DNA from: Pseudomonadota bacterium
Lineage (GTDB): Bacteria; Pseudomonadota; Gammaproteobacteria; Steroidobacterales; Steroidobacteraceae
Length of the DNA: 64,000 nucleotides
Direction of reading: 5' to 3'
Assembly (NCBI GenBank): GCA_021816775.1
Contig: JAKAXA010000001.1
Location: 178,232 to 242,231 of the forward strand
The notes beneath the pieces are model-generated. The model ran no database searches, was not told the DNA's origin, and saw only the letters and a list, made by a program, of their open reading frames with translations. The position numbers and the translations under genes are program-made. This document shows, one piece after another, positions 1 to 8,676 of the stretch (position 1 is its first letter; each line of letters opens with the position of its first letter).

Positions 1-677
1 ACGTGGCGCAGCGCTACGGCAAGACCGCGACGTTCATGCCCAAGCCCCTGGTCGGCGACAACGGCAGCGGCATGCACGTCCATCAGTCCCTGCAGAAGGA
101 CGGCAAGGCGCTGTTCGCCGGCGACAAGTACGGCGGGCTCTCGGAGCTCGCCCTCTACTACATCGGCGGCATCATCAAGCACGCCAAGGCACTGAACGCC
201 TTCACCAACGCCGGCACCAACAGCTACAAGCGCCTGGTGCCGGGCTTCGAGGCGCCCGTGATGCTCGCGTATTCGGCGCGCAACCGTTCCGCCTCCATCC
301 GCATCCCGTGGGTCTCGAACCCCAAGGCCCGCCGCATCGAAGTGCGCTTCCCCGACTCGAGCGCCAATCCGTACTTCGCCTTCACGGCCATGATGCTTGC
401 CGGCCTCGATGGCATTCAGAACAAGATTCATCCCGGTGAGCCGGCCGACAAGGACCTCTATGACCTCGAGCCCGAGGAGGCCAAGCACATTCCCACCGTG
501 TGCCACTCGCTCGACATGGCGCTCGAGCACCTCGACAAGGACCGCGAGTTCCTCACCCGCGGCGGCGTGTTCTCCAATGACGTGATCGACGCCTACATCA
601 CCCTGAAGATGCAGGAGGTCACGCGCTTCCGCATGGCCACGCATCCGGTGGAGCTGGAGCTGTACTACAGCTGCTGA
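1..677 (+). CDS. glnA: Glutamine synthetase type I, C-terminal part
   Basis: The window opens inside this gene, so only about the last 225 residues are present. The enzyme makes glutamine from glutamate, ammonia and ATP in the cytoplasm as a dodecamer. Visible hallmarks are the ATP-binding stretch [12 protein letters not shown], the NRSASIRIP segment and the adenylylation-loop motif [10 protein letters not shown], whose Tyr is the AMP-modified residue in enterobacterial GlnA. That tyrosine suggests control by GlnE-type adenylylation. The stop is TGA. ntrB and ntrC follow downstream, which is the classical nitrogen-regulated neighbourhood. The first in-frame start-like codon, GTG at position 3, is internal and not a real start. 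Confidence 0.97.
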   Translation, partial: VAQRYGKTATFMPKPLVGDNGSGMHVHQSLQKDGKALFAGDKYGGLSELALYYIGGIIKHAKALNAFTNAGTNSYKRLVPGFEAPVMLAYSARNRSASIRIPWVSNPKARRIEVRFPDSSANPYFAFTAMMLAGLDGIQNKIHPGEPADKDLYDLEPEEAKHIPTVCHSLDMALEHLDKDREFLTRGGVFSNDVIDAYITLKMQEVTRFRMATHPVELELYYSC

Positions 678-822
678 TCGCTCGTGACCGCGCCGTTCCC
701 ATCCCGCACCGAGGCTGCTCCGGATACCGGGGCACGCTTCGGCGCGGGAGCGGGCCGCGGCGTCGCCGGCGTGCGACAGCGGCCCGTACTTTTGTGCTCG
801 GCGGGCCGAGGCGATATGCTCG

Positions 823-1401
823 ATGCCCATGAGTGCCTTCCGCTTGAGCGTGGGGACGGCTTTGGCCGCGCTGCTGTGTGTGGGGCTGTCGGCCGCCGTC
901 TGGGCCGGCAATGGCGCCAACGCCACGGTCTACAAATGGGTCGACGCCCACGGCGTCATTCACTACAGCGATCGGCCGCACCCCAACGCCACCAAGCTGA
1001 GTATCAAGGGTGCGCAGACCTATGCGCCTTCGCCGCCGCCCCCGGCCGATCTGAACGCCGCGCCGACGCCGGCGGATACGCGGCCCGCGCACGCCTACAG
1101 CAGCTGCCGTATCGCGCAGCCGCGCGATCAGCAGATGCTGATGAACGTCTACCACACGACCGCCATCGTGCGCACCGACCCGCCGCTGTTTGCCGGCAAC
1201 CGGGTGCAGCTGTACCTGGACGGCCGGCGCATGCCGGGCGATGGGCCGGCGTTCACCTTTCCGGTCAACCGCGGGCAGCACTCGCTGTCGGCGGTCGTGG
1301 TGAACAGTTTCGGGCAGATCGTCTGCGAGACCTCGACGGTGACCTTCTACGTCCACCAGCCGTCGATTCAGAATCCGCACAATCCCGTCCATCCCCACTG
1401 A
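823..1401 (+). CDS. Exported DUF4124-domain protein
   Basis: This 192-residue protein begins with a Sec-type signal peptide (hydrophobic stretch LALLCVGLSAAVWA, likely cleaved after AWA). It is followed by the DUF4124 signature VYKWVDAHGVIHYSDRP. The middle is proline/alanine rich, and the C-terminal half looks like a small beta domain. A second ATG at 829 is an equally good start. DUF4124 proteins often sit between glnA and ntrB in gammaproteobacteria, and their function is not established. The envelope location is inferred from the signal peptide. Confidence 0.85.
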   Translation: MPMSAFRLSVGTALAALLCVGLSAAVWAGNGANATVYKWVDAHGVIHYSDRPHPNATKLSIKGAQTYAPSPPPPADLNAAPTPADTRPAHAYSSCRIAQPRDQQMLMNVYHTTAIVRTDPPLFAGNRVQLYLDGRRMPGDGPAFTFPVNRGQHSLSAVVVNSFGQIVCETSTVTFYVHQPSIQNPHNPVHPH

Positions 1402-1446
1402 CGTCGAGCGCGCCCGCCGCTTCGGGCCGGGTGCGGGGAGCGCCCC

Positions 1447-2541
1447 GTGGCCCCTGACCGCGGCTCACCCTCGCCGCTCGCGCACTTCGATCCGGCCTGT
1501 CTGTTCGACACGCTCTCGACCGGCATCATCGTCCTCGATGCGCAGCTGTGCGCCATCTACGCGAACGTGGCCGCCCAGGACCTGCTGGCGTTCAGCCTGA
1601 ACCAGGCGCGGGGCCGGCCGTTCACCGACTTCCTGACCGACGGCAACGGCCTGCGCACCCTGCTGCGCCGCGCGCTCGCGACCGGCGAGGGGATCGCGGA
1701 CCGCGAGCTCACCGTGCGAGCGGCTGCAGCGCCGCGCGAGGTCCGCACGCTCGATGTCACCGTCACGCCGCTCGAGGGGCAGATCACAGGCAACCACCTG
1801 CTGCTGGAGCTCGCCGACGCCACGCAGCGCCAGCGCATCACTCGCGAGAACGATCTGCTCGCCCGCCTCGACGGCAGCCGGCTGATGATCCGCCAGCTCG
1901 CGCACGAGATCAAAAACCCGCTGGGCGGGCTGCGCGGGGCGGCGCAGCTGCTCGAGCGCGAGCTGCCGGGTCAGGAGCTGAAGGAATACACGCGCGTGAT
2001 CATCGGGGAAGCGGACCGGCTCGCCGCCCTGGTCGACTCGATCGCGGGCCCGGCCCGCGCGCCGGACAAGTCGGTGCTCAACGTGCACGAGATCTGCGAG
2101 CACGTCTTCCGGCTGCTGCGCGCGGAAGCCGCCGCCGCCGTCCTGATCGAGCGCGACTACGACCCGAGCCTGCCGTCGGCGACGCTGGATCGCAACCAAC
2201 TCATCCAGGCCCTGCTCAACGTGGCGCGCAACGCGCTGCAGGCGCTCGCCGGCCGCGGCCGCATCGTGCTGCGCACGCGCGCGCTGTCCGGCGTCAGCAT
2301 CGGCTCGACCCGCCACCGGCTGGTCGCGAGCGTGCAGGTGCAGGACGATGGGCCGGGCGTGCCGCCGCAGCTGTACACGAGCCTCTTCTATCCGCTCGTC
2401 ACCGGCCGCCCCGACGGCACGGGTCTCGGCCTCGCCGTGGCCCAGGAGCTCGTGAGCCGCAACGGCGGCCTGATCGAATTCGAAAGCGAGCCCGGCTGCA
2501 CGGTGTTTACGCTGCTGCTGCCGCTCGGAGAAGGCGTATGA
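1447..2541 (+). CDS. ntrB: Nitrogen regulation sensor kinase NtrB
   Basis: NtrB (GlnL) phosphorylates NtrC when nitrogen is limiting and is normally switched by the PII protein. The 364-residue protein has an N-terminal PAS domain (about 15-115). The H-box RQLAHEIKNPLGG has its phospho-accepting His near residue 153. An HATPase domain follows, with the N-box NVARNALQAL near 259, DDGPGVP, and GTGLGLAVAQE near 325. There is no membrane segment, as expected for a soluble sensor. The start is GTG at 1447. The gene ends in an ATGA overlap with ntrC, which indicates translational coupling. Confidence 0.95.
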   Translation: MAPDRGSPSPLAHFDPACLFDTLSTGIIVLDAQLCAIYANVAAQDLLAFSLNQARGRPFTDFLTDGNGLRTLLRRALATGEGIADRELTVRAAAAPREVRTLDVTVTPLEGQITGNHLLLELADATQRQRITRENDLLARLDGSRLMIRQLAHEIKNPLGGLRGAAQLLERELPGQELKEYTRVIIGEADRLAALVDSIAGPARAPDKSVLNVHEICEHVFRLLRAEAAAAVLIERDYDPSLPSATLDRNQLIQALLNVARNALQALAGRGRIVLRTRALSGVSIGSTRHRLVASVQVQDDGPGVPPQLYTSLFYPLVTGRPDGTGLGLAVAQELVSRNGGLIEFESEPGCTVFTLLLPLGEGV

Positions 2542-3959
2542 ACGAGGCGCTGCGGGTGTGGATCATCGACGACGACGCCTCGATCCGCTGGGTGCTCGAG
2601 CGCGCGCTGCGCAACGCTGGGCTCGTTGCGCGCGCCTTCGACTCCGCCGAAGCAGCGCTCGAGGCGCTGCGCCGCGATGCGCCCGATGTGTTGATGACCG
2701 ACATCCGCATGCCCGGCCGCAGTGGCCTCGACCTGCTGCGGCGCGTGCGCGACACGCGCCCGCAGCTGCCGGTCATCGTCATGACGGCCCACTCCGATCT
2801 CGGCAGCGCCGTGTCCGCCTACGAGGGCGGCGCATTCGAGTACCTGCCGAAGCCCTTCGACATCGACCAGGCCGTCGCGCTGGTGCGCCGCGCGGCGCGC
2901 GTCCAGCCGCCGGCGGCGGCCGACGGCGCCGCCGAGGCGCGCATCCCGGAACTGCTCGGCACGGCGCCGGCCATGCAGCAGGTGTTTCGCGGCATCGGCC
3001 GGCTGTCGCGCTCGAGCGTGACCGTGCTGATCACCGGCGAGTCGGGCACCGGCAAGGAGCTCGTGGCGCGCGCGCTGCACGAGCACAGCCCGCGCGCGGG
3101 GCGCCCGTTCATCGCGCTCAACACCGCGGCGATTCCGGCCGATCTGCTCGAATCGGAGCTCTTCGGCCACGAGCGGGGCGCCTTCACCGGCGCCGACGCG
3201 CAGCGCCGCGGACGCTTCGAGCAGGCCGACGGCGGCACGCTGTTTCTCGATGAGATCGGCGACATGTCGCTGCCGCTGCAGACGCGGCTGCTGCGCGTGC
3301 TGGCGGAGGGGGAGTTCTACCGCGTGGGCGGTCAGACACCGATCCGCGTCGACGTGCGCGTCATCGCGGCTACTCACCAGAACCTGCAGGAACGGGTTGC
3401 CCAGGGATCGTTCCGCGAGGATCTGTACCACCGGCTGAACGTCATCCGGCTCGCCCTGCCGGCGCTGCGCGAGCGTGCCGAGGACATCCCGCTGCTGCTG
3501 CGCCACTACCTGCGCACGGCGGCGCGCGACCTCGGCGTCGAGGTCAAGGCGCTCGCCCCGGAAGCCGAACGCAGACTCGCCGCCTATCGCTGGCCGGGCA
3601 ACGTGCGTGAGCTGGTCAACGTGTGCCGTCGGCTGTCGGTACTCGCCCCGGGCAGCGAGATCGGCGCGGAGGATCTACCGGCGGAGATCGACGCGCGCGG
3701 GGCCGATCTCAAGGCCGACTGGCAGAGCGCGCTGGCGGATTGGGCGGTGTGCCAGGCCGCGCGCGGGCAGGGCGCGCTGCTCGATCTGGCGCTGCCGGAG
3801 TTCGAGCGCATCCTGATCCGCGCCGCCCTCAAGCGCACCCAGGGCCACCGCCAGGAGGCCGCGAGGCTCCTCGGCTGGGGGCGCAATACCCTCACTCGCA
3901 AGCTGAAGGAGTTGTCGCTCGAGGCGAGTCCTGACTCGCAGGGGGTGGACGTTTCCTGA
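2538..3959 (+). CDS. ntrC: Nitrogen regulation response regulator NtrC
   Basis: NtrC is a sigma-54-dependent activator of nitrogen-assimilation genes. The 473-residue protein shows three domains in order. The receiver (1-120) has the acidic pair IIDDD and phospho-acceptor Asp55 in LMTDIRMPG. The AAA+ domain has Walker A GESGTGKE near 168, the sigma-54-contacting GAFTGA loop near 214 and Walker B GGTLFLDEIGD near 236. The C-terminal Fis-type helix-turn-helix, HRQEAARLLGWGRNTLTRKL, starts near 437. The ATG overlaps the ntrB stop. All key residues are intact. Confidence 0.96.
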   Translation: MNEALRVWIIDDDASIRWVLERALRNAGLVARAFDSAEAALEALRRDAPDVLMTDIRMPGRSGLDLLRRVRDTRPQLPVIVMTAHSDLGSAVSAYEGGAFEYLPKPFDIDQAVALVRRAARVQPPAAADGAAEARIPELLGTAPAMQQVFRGIGRLSRSSVTVLITGESGTGKELVARALHEHSPRAGRPFIALNTAAIPADLLESELFGHERGAFTGADAQRRGRFEQADGGTLFLDEIGDMSLPLQTRLLRVLAEGEFYRVGGQTPIRVDVRVIAATHQNLQERVAQGSFREDLYHRLNVIRLALPALRERAEDIPLLLRHYLRTAARDLGVEVKALAPEAERRLAAYRWPGNVRELVNVCRRLSVLAPGSEIGAEDLPAEIDARGADLKADWQSALADWAVCQAARGQGALLDLALPEFERILIRAALKRTQGHRQEAARLLGWGRNTLTRKLKELSLEASPDSQGVDVS

Positions 3960-3976
3960 CCCCCGGGGGCGCGCCC

Positions 3977-4924
3977 TCAGATACGCAGCGTGCCGGTGAG
4001 CTCGGCGACGCTGCCGATGCCGTGCTCGCGCAGATAGTCTGCGATTCCCGCATTGATGCGCTTGCACACCATCGGGTCATAGAACAGCGCCGTGCCGACG
4101 CCCACCGCGCTCGCGCCGGCGATGAGGAACTCGATCGCGTCGGTGGCCGTCGCGATGCCGCCCTGCCCGATGATCGGAATGCCGTGCTTGCGCGCCACCT
4201 CGTAGACCTGGTGCACCTTCAGCAGCGCGATGGGCTTGATCGCCGGGCCCGACAATCCCCCCTGGATGTTGCCGATCACCGGCCGGCGGCTGTGCGCATC
4301 GATGGCCATCCCCATCACCGTGTTGATCACCGCGAGCCCGTCCGTGCCCGCCTCGATGCAGCGGCGCGCGTTCTCGCGGATGTCGGTCTGATTGGGCGAG
4401 AGCTTGGTGATCAGCGGCTTGCCGGTCACGCGCCGGCACGCCTCCACCACCTGCGCGGACATGTCCGGGTAGTTGCCGAAGGCAACCCCGCCCTCCCTGA
4501 CGTTGGGGCAGGAGATGTTGATTTCGATGGCATCGATGGGCGACTGATCGAACAGGCGCGTGACCTCGGCGTACTCCTCGACCGTCGAGCCCGAGACGTT
4601 GGCGATGAAGCGGGTCTCGCTGAAATCCAGCTCCGGCAGGATGTGCTCGATGACGTGCTGCGTGCCGGGGTTCTGCAGGCCGATCGCGTTCAGCATGCCG
4701 GCGGGGGTCTCGTACACCCGGTGCGGGGGATTGCCGAGCCGCGGCGCGAGCGTGGTGCCCTTGAGGACCACGGCGCCCGCATCGCCGTTGGAGAAGCCCG
4801 CGATGCGCGTGTACTCCTCGCCGAAGCCCACACAGCCGGACAGCAGCACGATCGGCGAGGCGAGATGCAGGCCGCAGAATTTCAGTGCCAGCGTGTCGGA
4901 CGGAGCGGTCGAAGCCTGGGTCAT
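3977..4924 (-). CDS. pyrD: Dihydroorotate dehydrogenase, class 1 (PyrD)
   Basis: This enzyme oxidises dihydroorotate to orotate, the fourth step of pyrimidine synthesis, using FMN. The 315-residue length, the catalytic-base Cys139 in NISCPN, the KLSPN and NTVMGM motifs and the FMN-phosphate segment GQGGIATATDAIEFL place it in soluble class 1, closest to 1B. Many gammaproteobacteria instead use the membrane-bound class 2 enzyme, which has Ser as base. Class 1B enzymes normally need the PyrK iron-sulfur/FAD partner. No pyrK lies next to this gene, so PyrK may be elsewhere or another electron acceptor may be used. It converges on ntrC with a 17-base gap. Confidence 0.9.
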   Translation of the reverse strand: MTQASTAPSDTLALKFCGLHLASPIVLLSGCVGFGEEYTRIAGFSNGDAGAVVLKGTTLAPRLGNPPHRVYETPAGMLNAIGLQNPGTQHVIEHILPELDFSETRFIANVSGSTVEEYAEVTRLFDQSPIDAIEINISCPNVREGGVAFGNYPDMSAQVVEACRRVTGKPLITKLSPNQTDIRENARRCIEAGTDGLAVINTVMGMAIDAHSRRPVIGNIQGGLSGPAIKPIALLKVHQVYEVARKHGIPIIGQGGIATATDAIEFLIAGASAVGVGTALFYDPMVCKRINAGIADYLREHGIGSVAELTGTLRI

Positions 4925-5002
4925 TGTGGATTCAGCAGTGGGGTCCGGCGCGCGCGCCGGGTGGCCCGCGCATTATTGCATCCCGCGCACGCCGCCACGA
5001 TC

Positions 5003-5380
5003 TCAATCCCGATGGATGTGGATCTGGATGCGGCCCTTCGGCCCGATCAGCCAGGAAGCCAGCCACCCGGCCATCCACACGATGAGTGCGGCCTCAAACG
5101 CGGTCCAGAAACCCCCGGTGAGATGAAAGCCCGGCAGCATCCAGGCCACGAGAGCGAGCATCGCGGTATTGACCACCAGCAGGAATACGCCCAGCGTGAG
5201 GAGCGTCAGCGGCAGCGTCAGCAGGATCACGACGGGGCGGACGATCGCGTTGACGATTCCGAGCAGCAGCCCCGCGAGAATCAACGTTCCGGCGTTGTCG
5301 ATGCGGATCCCGGGGACCCAGCGCGTGGCGGCCCACAGCCCCAGCGCGCTCACCACCGCGCGCAGCACGAATGAGGTCAC
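5003..5380 (-). CDS. Small four-helix membrane protein, phage-holin-4_2 family
   Basis: This 125-residue hydrophobic protein has about four membrane segments (around 5-20, 30-55, 58-82 and 92-112). The sequence NAIVRPVVILLTLPLTLLTLG is typical of the widespread bacterial Phage_holin_4_2 (PF04020) family. The family name is historical and there is no prophage context here. The start is GTG at 5380, overlapping the TGA of the upstream START-domain gene, so the two are probably translationally coupled and co-transcribed with pyrD. The function is unknown. Confidence 0.8.
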   Translation of the reverse strand: MTSFVLRAVVSALGLWAATRWVPGIRIDNAGTLILAGLLLGIVNAIVRPVVILLTLPLTLLTLGVFLLVVNTAMLALVAWMLPGFHLTGGFWTAFEAALIVWMAGWLASWLIGPKGRIQIHIHRD

Positions 5381-5829
5381 GGGCCCTCCGCAGCGTCGGA
5401 CGATTCGAGCAGTGTCTTCAGGCGACTGAGAGCGGCCTGCCAGCCGGTCCGGTGGCGCAGGTAGGGGATGTCCCAGTCGGGCGCCCCGGGGACCCCCGAG
5501 CCGAGCAGCCGCAGGATGGTGCCCGAGCGTCCCGGCTCCAGGATGAAATCATCCACCAGGGCGCTGTCGGCCGGCGGCAGGGCCGCTGACGGCAGATAGA
5601 TCAGCCGCAGCCGCTTGCCCGGCGTGAAAATGTCGATGCAGGCCTCGAGCTCGGTGACTCGGTCGACACGCGCGCGAAACAGCCCTCCGGGCCGGGCGCT
5701 GATGACCGCATCGGGCGAGCACCATTGCGCGAGCAGCCGCGAATCCGTGAGTGCCGCCCACACCGGCGTGACGCCGGTGCGCAGGTCGAGCCGATGGGCA
5801 TAGCCCCGAGTTTTCTCCATGTACTGCAT
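5377..5829 (-). CDS. SRPBCC/AHSA1-type START-domain protein
   Basis: The protein of about 150 residues matches the activator-of-Hsp90-homologue-1-like SRPBCC fold. It shows TPVWAALTDSRLLAQWCSPD near the N terminus, then GGLFRARV, and the C-terminal helix HRTGWQAALSRLKTLLES. Members bind small hydrophobic ligands, and the ligand here is unknown. I chose the ATG at 5829; another ATG lies at 5820. An upstream in-frame extension to 5910 lacks family similarity. The stop overlaps the GTG of the holin-family gene. Confidence 0.75.
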   Translation of the reverse strand: MQYMEKTRGYAHRLDLRTGVTPVWAALTDSRLLAQWCSPDAVISARPGGLFRARVDRVTELEACIDIFTPGKRLRLIYLPSAALPPADSALVDDFILEPGRSGTILRLLGSGVPGAPDWDIPYLRHRTGWQAALSRLKTLLESSDAAEGP

Positions 5830-5969
5830 TGTGCCATCGAGACGCCGCGTGTGCAGTGGCGTCCCGTCCCGTGACGAACGGCCGCCATGCCTGCGCGGGA
5901 ATGGGCACAATAGCCCCCGCGGGCCCGGGCGGGCCCGCGTTCATGTCGTGAGCCGACCCGGAGGTCTCG

Positions 5970-6362
5970 ATGGCGCTCGTGCATCTGGTTATCGTCCTGG
6001 CATTGCTTGAGTTCTTTGCGTTCGGTGCGGCCGTGGGCAAGGCGCGCGGGACCTATCACCTGGCCGCTCCGGCCACGACCGGTCATGAGATGTTCGAACG
6101 CTACTACCGGGTGCAGATGAACACTCTCGAGCTGCTCGTGATGTTGGTTCCGGCGATGTGGCTGTTCGCCCGCTATCTGAGCCCCGCCGCGGCCGCCGGT
6201 CTCGGCGCGCTGTATCTGCTCGGCCGGCTGGTCTATTTCGTCGCGTACGTGAAGGATCCGAAGACGCGCAGCCTGGGTTTTGCGCTCTCGATCGGACCGA
6301 TTCTGCTGCTCATGCTCGGCGCGCTCTTCGGGGCGGCGCGAGCCGCCTGGCATCACCCCTGA
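5970..6362 (+). CDS. MAPEG family membrane protein
   Basis: The 130-residue protein has four predicted membrane helices. The pattern FERYYRVQMNTLELLVMLVPAMW is characteristic of the MAPEG family (membrane-associated proteins in eicosanoid and glutathione metabolism). Bacterial members are trimeric inner-membrane proteins, some with glutathione transferase or peroxidase activity, and substrate assignment is not possible from sequence. An upstream purine-rich GGAGG precedes the ATG. The gene converges on gpsA, 18 bases away. Confidence 0.8.
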   Translation: MALVHLVIVLALLEFFAFGAAVGKARGTYHLAAPATTGHEMFERYYRVQMNTLELLVMLVPAMWLFARYLSPAAAAGLGALYLLGRLVYFVAYVKDPKTRSLGFALSIGPILLLMLGALFGAARAAWHHP

Positions 6363-6380
6363 GCGCATCGGGCGCGCCGC

Positions 6381-7400
6381 TCAGTCCGTCTCGGATTTGA
6401 TCGGCCGGCGCATCAGGCCGCGCACCGCCTCGCGGGGCGGGACGCCCTCATAGAGCACCCGATAGACCGCTTCGCTGAGCGGCATCTCGACGCCGTGCCG
6501 CGCGGCCAGCTGATGCAGCGCTTTCGCGGCCGGATAGCCCTCGACCACCTGCCCGATCGCCGCCAGCGCCGCGGCCGGGGTGCGCCCGGCGGCCAGCTGC
6601 AGTCCGAAGCGCCGATTGCGCGACTGATCGTCGGTGCAGGTCAGCACCAGGTCGCCGAGTCCCGCGAGCCCCATGAAGGTGTCGCGCTGCGCGCCGAGCG
6701 CCACACCGAGGCGCATCATCTCGGCCAGCCCGCGGGTGATCAGCGCCACGCGGGTGTTGGCGCCGAAGCCCAGCCCGTCAGACAACCCCGCGCCGACGGC
6801 CAGCACGTTCTTGACGGCGCCGCCGACCTCGACGCCCACGATGTCGGTGGAGGTGTAGGCACGGAAATTCTCGGACGAAAGGTCCTGTGCGAGCGAGGCG
6901 GCAAAGGCCGCATCCGCCGACGCGATGGTCATGGCGGTCGGCAGCCCCGCGCCCACCTCGCGCGCGAACGTCGGGCCGGAGAGCACCGCGACGGAGCGCC
7001 CGGGCCCGAGAACCTCGCGGGCGATCTGATGGGGCAGCAGCCCGGAGGGCAGCTCGAAACCCTTGGTCGCCCAGGCGAGCTGCGTGTCGCGCCCGAGCAG
7101 CGGGGCCACCTGCGTGAGCAGTGCCCGGAACGCGTGACTCGGCACCGCGATCAGCAGATCGCCCGCGCCCTGGAGCGCGGCCTCGAGGTCCGGCTGCACC
7201 TGCAGCGCATCGGGGAACGTCCCCGACGGCAGATACCGCTCGTTGCGGCGCGCTCGGGCCATGTGCGCCAATTGCGCGCGGTCACGGCCCCACAGGCGTG
7301 TCGGACGGCCGCTGCGCGCGAACTGCAGCGCGAGCGCCGTTCCCCACGAGCCCGCGCCCAGCACGGCCACCGGCCGGTCAGTCCCGGATGCGCCGCTCAT
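6381..7400 (-). CDS. gpsA: Glycerol-3-phosphate dehydrogenase [NAD(P)+]
   Basis: GpsA reduces dihydroxyacetone phosphate to sn-glycerol-3-phosphate, the backbone for phospholipids. The 339-residue protein has the N-terminal dinucleotide motif VLGAGSWGTALALQFA (residues 14-29). It also has the catalytic-region motif GGAVKNVLAVGAGLSDGLG and the conserved GLGDLVLTCTDDQSRNRRFG. It is the last gene of the rhodanese-grxC-secB-gpsA operon, the same order as in E. coli. It lies 23 bases after secB. Confidence 0.95.
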   Translation of the reverse strand: MSGASGTDRPVAVLGAGSWGTALALQFARSGRPTRLWGRDRAQLAHMARARRNERYLPSGTFPDALQVQPDLEAALQGAGDLLIAVPSHAFRALLTQVAPLLGRDTQLAWATKGFELPSGLLPHQIAREVLGPGRSVAVLSGPTFAREVGAGLPTAMTIASADAAFAASLAQDLSSENFRAYTSTDIVGVEVGGAVKNVLAVGAGLSDGLGFGANTRVALITRGLAEMMRLGVALGAQRDTFMGLAGLGDLVLTCTDDQSRNRRFGLQLAAGRTPAAALAAIGQVVEGYPAAKALHQLAARHGVEMPLSEAVYRVLYEGVPPREAVRGLMRRPIKSETD

Positions 7401-7423
7401 GGTCGGGGCGCGGGCCGCGCGGC

Positions 7424-7912
7424 TCAGTTGGCCTGCTGGTTGGCCGGCATGCCCTGCGGCGCGTTCTGATTCGCCGCGAACAGGGCATCGAAGTTCACCG
7501 GCGGGAGCAGCAGCTGCGGGAAGCCGCCCTGGGTGATCAGGTGTGAGACCTGTGCGCGCGCATACGGGAACAGCACGCCCGGGCAGATCGCGCCGATGGC
7601 CCGCTTGGTGTCGTCCTCTGACAGGTTGCGCAGCACGAACACGCCGGCCTGCTTGACCTCGACGAGGAACGCCGTGCTCTCGCCCTGCTTGGCCGATACC
7701 GTCACCGTCAGGACCACTTCCTGCACGTCCGTCCCGAGCGCCGTGACCGCGGTCTGCAGATCGAGGTTGATCTGGGGATTCCAGTTGCCGTCGCCGCGCG
7801 GACCGTTCGGGGCCTCGTAGGAGCAGTCTTTGAGGTAGACGTGCTGCAGCTGCAGGATCGGGCCGTTGGTCTCTTCGGGTGCCGGCACGGTGCCGGCGGC
7901 TTCATTCGCCAT
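7424..7912 (-). CDS. secB: Protein-export chaperone SecB
   Basis: SecB keeps preproteins unfolded in the cytoplasm and hands them to SecA. The 162-residue protein carries the family core LQHVYLKDCSYEAPNGP, PQINLDLQTAVTAL, LVEVKQAGVFVLRN and the C-terminal ICPGVLFPYARAQVSHLITQGGFPQLLLPPVNFDAL. Length is typical. It lies 3 bases after grxC and upstream of gpsA. The alanine/glutamine-rich tail is normal for the family. Confidence 0.96.
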   Translation of the reverse strand: MANEAAGTVPAPEETNGPILQLQHVYLKDCSYEAPNGPRGDGNWNPQINLDLQTAVTALGTDVQEVVLTVTVSAKQGESTAFLVEVKQAGVFVLRNLSEDDTKRAIGAICPGVLFPYARAQVSHLITQGGFPQLLLPPVNFDALFAANQNAPQGMPANQQAN

Positions 7913-7915
7913 GAT

Positions 7916-8182
7916 TCAGACTCCGCTTTGCAAAAGTTTGTCGAGGCCGCCGCGGGCCTCGAGCGCATAGAGATCGTCACAACCGCCGACGTGCGTCTCG
8001 CCGACGAAAATTTGCGGTACGGTATGCCGCCGGCTGCGGGCCGTCATCTCGGCCCGCGCCTCCGGGAACTCGTCCACGTCGATTTCCTGGAACGCAATGC
8101 CCTTTCGCTGCAGCAGCTGGCGCGCGCTCGCGCAGTACGGACACCAGCTGGTGGCGTACATGAGCACCTTCGGAGCGCTCAT
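7916..8182 (-). CDS. grxC: Glutaredoxin 3
   Basis: This is a small thiol oxidoreductase of 88 residues using glutathione. The dithiol active site is CPYC, in YATSWCPYCASARQLL near residue 13. The glutathione-binding segments TVPQIFVGETHVGGCDDLYAL follow, giving the full thioredoxin fold. I chose the ATG at 8182 (MSAPKVLMY). A longer in-frame extension to 8230 would overlap the upstream rhodanese gene and looks non-homologous. The start forms an ATGA overlap with that gene's stop. Confidence 0.93.
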   Translation of the reverse strand: MSAPKVLMYATSWCPYCASARQLLQRKGIAFQEIDVDEFPEARAEMTARSRRHTVPQIFVGETHVGGCDDLYALEARGGLDKLLQSGV

Positions 8183-8664
8183 GCGGCGCTTCCCGCGCCC
8201 TTCTCCACCGGCAGATGCTCCGCGCGCCACGCCGAGATCCCGCCGCGTAGGTTCATCGCCTGCTCGAAGCCCTGCTCGCGCAGCTGGCGAACGGCCGCCG
8301 CGGCCAGCGAGCCGCTGTTACAGTACACGATAATCGGCTTCTGCTTGTGCTTCTTCAGCAGCTCCGCGGCCTTGAGAATCTGCTCGCCGTCCATCCGGCG
8401 CGCCCCCGTGACGTGGCCGTCGGCAAACTGCTCGCGCGCGCGCAGGTCGATGGTGAGCGCGCCGCGGTTCATCAGTTGGATCGCCTCCTGGGGCGAGACG
8501 GATGCGAAACTCTCGGTCCGGGAGCGAATCTCAACCAGGACCGCGAGCACCGCCACGATCGCGGTCGCCGCAACGAGCCAGGGATGAAGGTGGAAATATT
8601 GAGTGAGATGGTCCGTGAACACAGGGGTGCCAGAAGATCGGCTCGGCCGCCAAAAGTTGCGCAT
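8179..8664 (-). CDS. Membrane-anchored rhodanese-domain protein (YibN-like)
   Basis: The 161-residue protein has one N-terminal membrane helix (about 28-45) and then a rhodanese domain. The active-site loop is YCNSGS with the catalytic Cys near residue 115, and the domain closes with NLRGGISAWRAEHLPV. Rhodaneses move sulfane sulfur or use the thiol in redox roles. YibN homologues head the grxC-secB-gpsA operon in gammaproteobacteria, as here. The much longer in-frame ORF upstream (to 9216) is antisense to envC and was excluded. The ATG at 8664 lies 12 bases from the divergent envC start. Confidence 0.88.
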   Translation of the reverse strand: MRNFWRPSRSSGTPVFTDHLTQYFHLHPWLVAATAIVAVLAVLVEIRSRTESFASVSPQEAIQLMNRGALTIDLRAREQFADGHVTGARRMDGEQILKAAELLKKHKQKPIIVYCNSGSLAAAAVRQLREQGFEQAMNLRGGISAWRAEHLPVEKGAGSAA

Positions 8665-8676
8665 TATAGCGCCCCG

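Noticed and set aside
5003..5380. Prophage holin
   Set aside because: The family name is misleading. The gene sits in a housekeeping context with no lysis or phage genes nearby.
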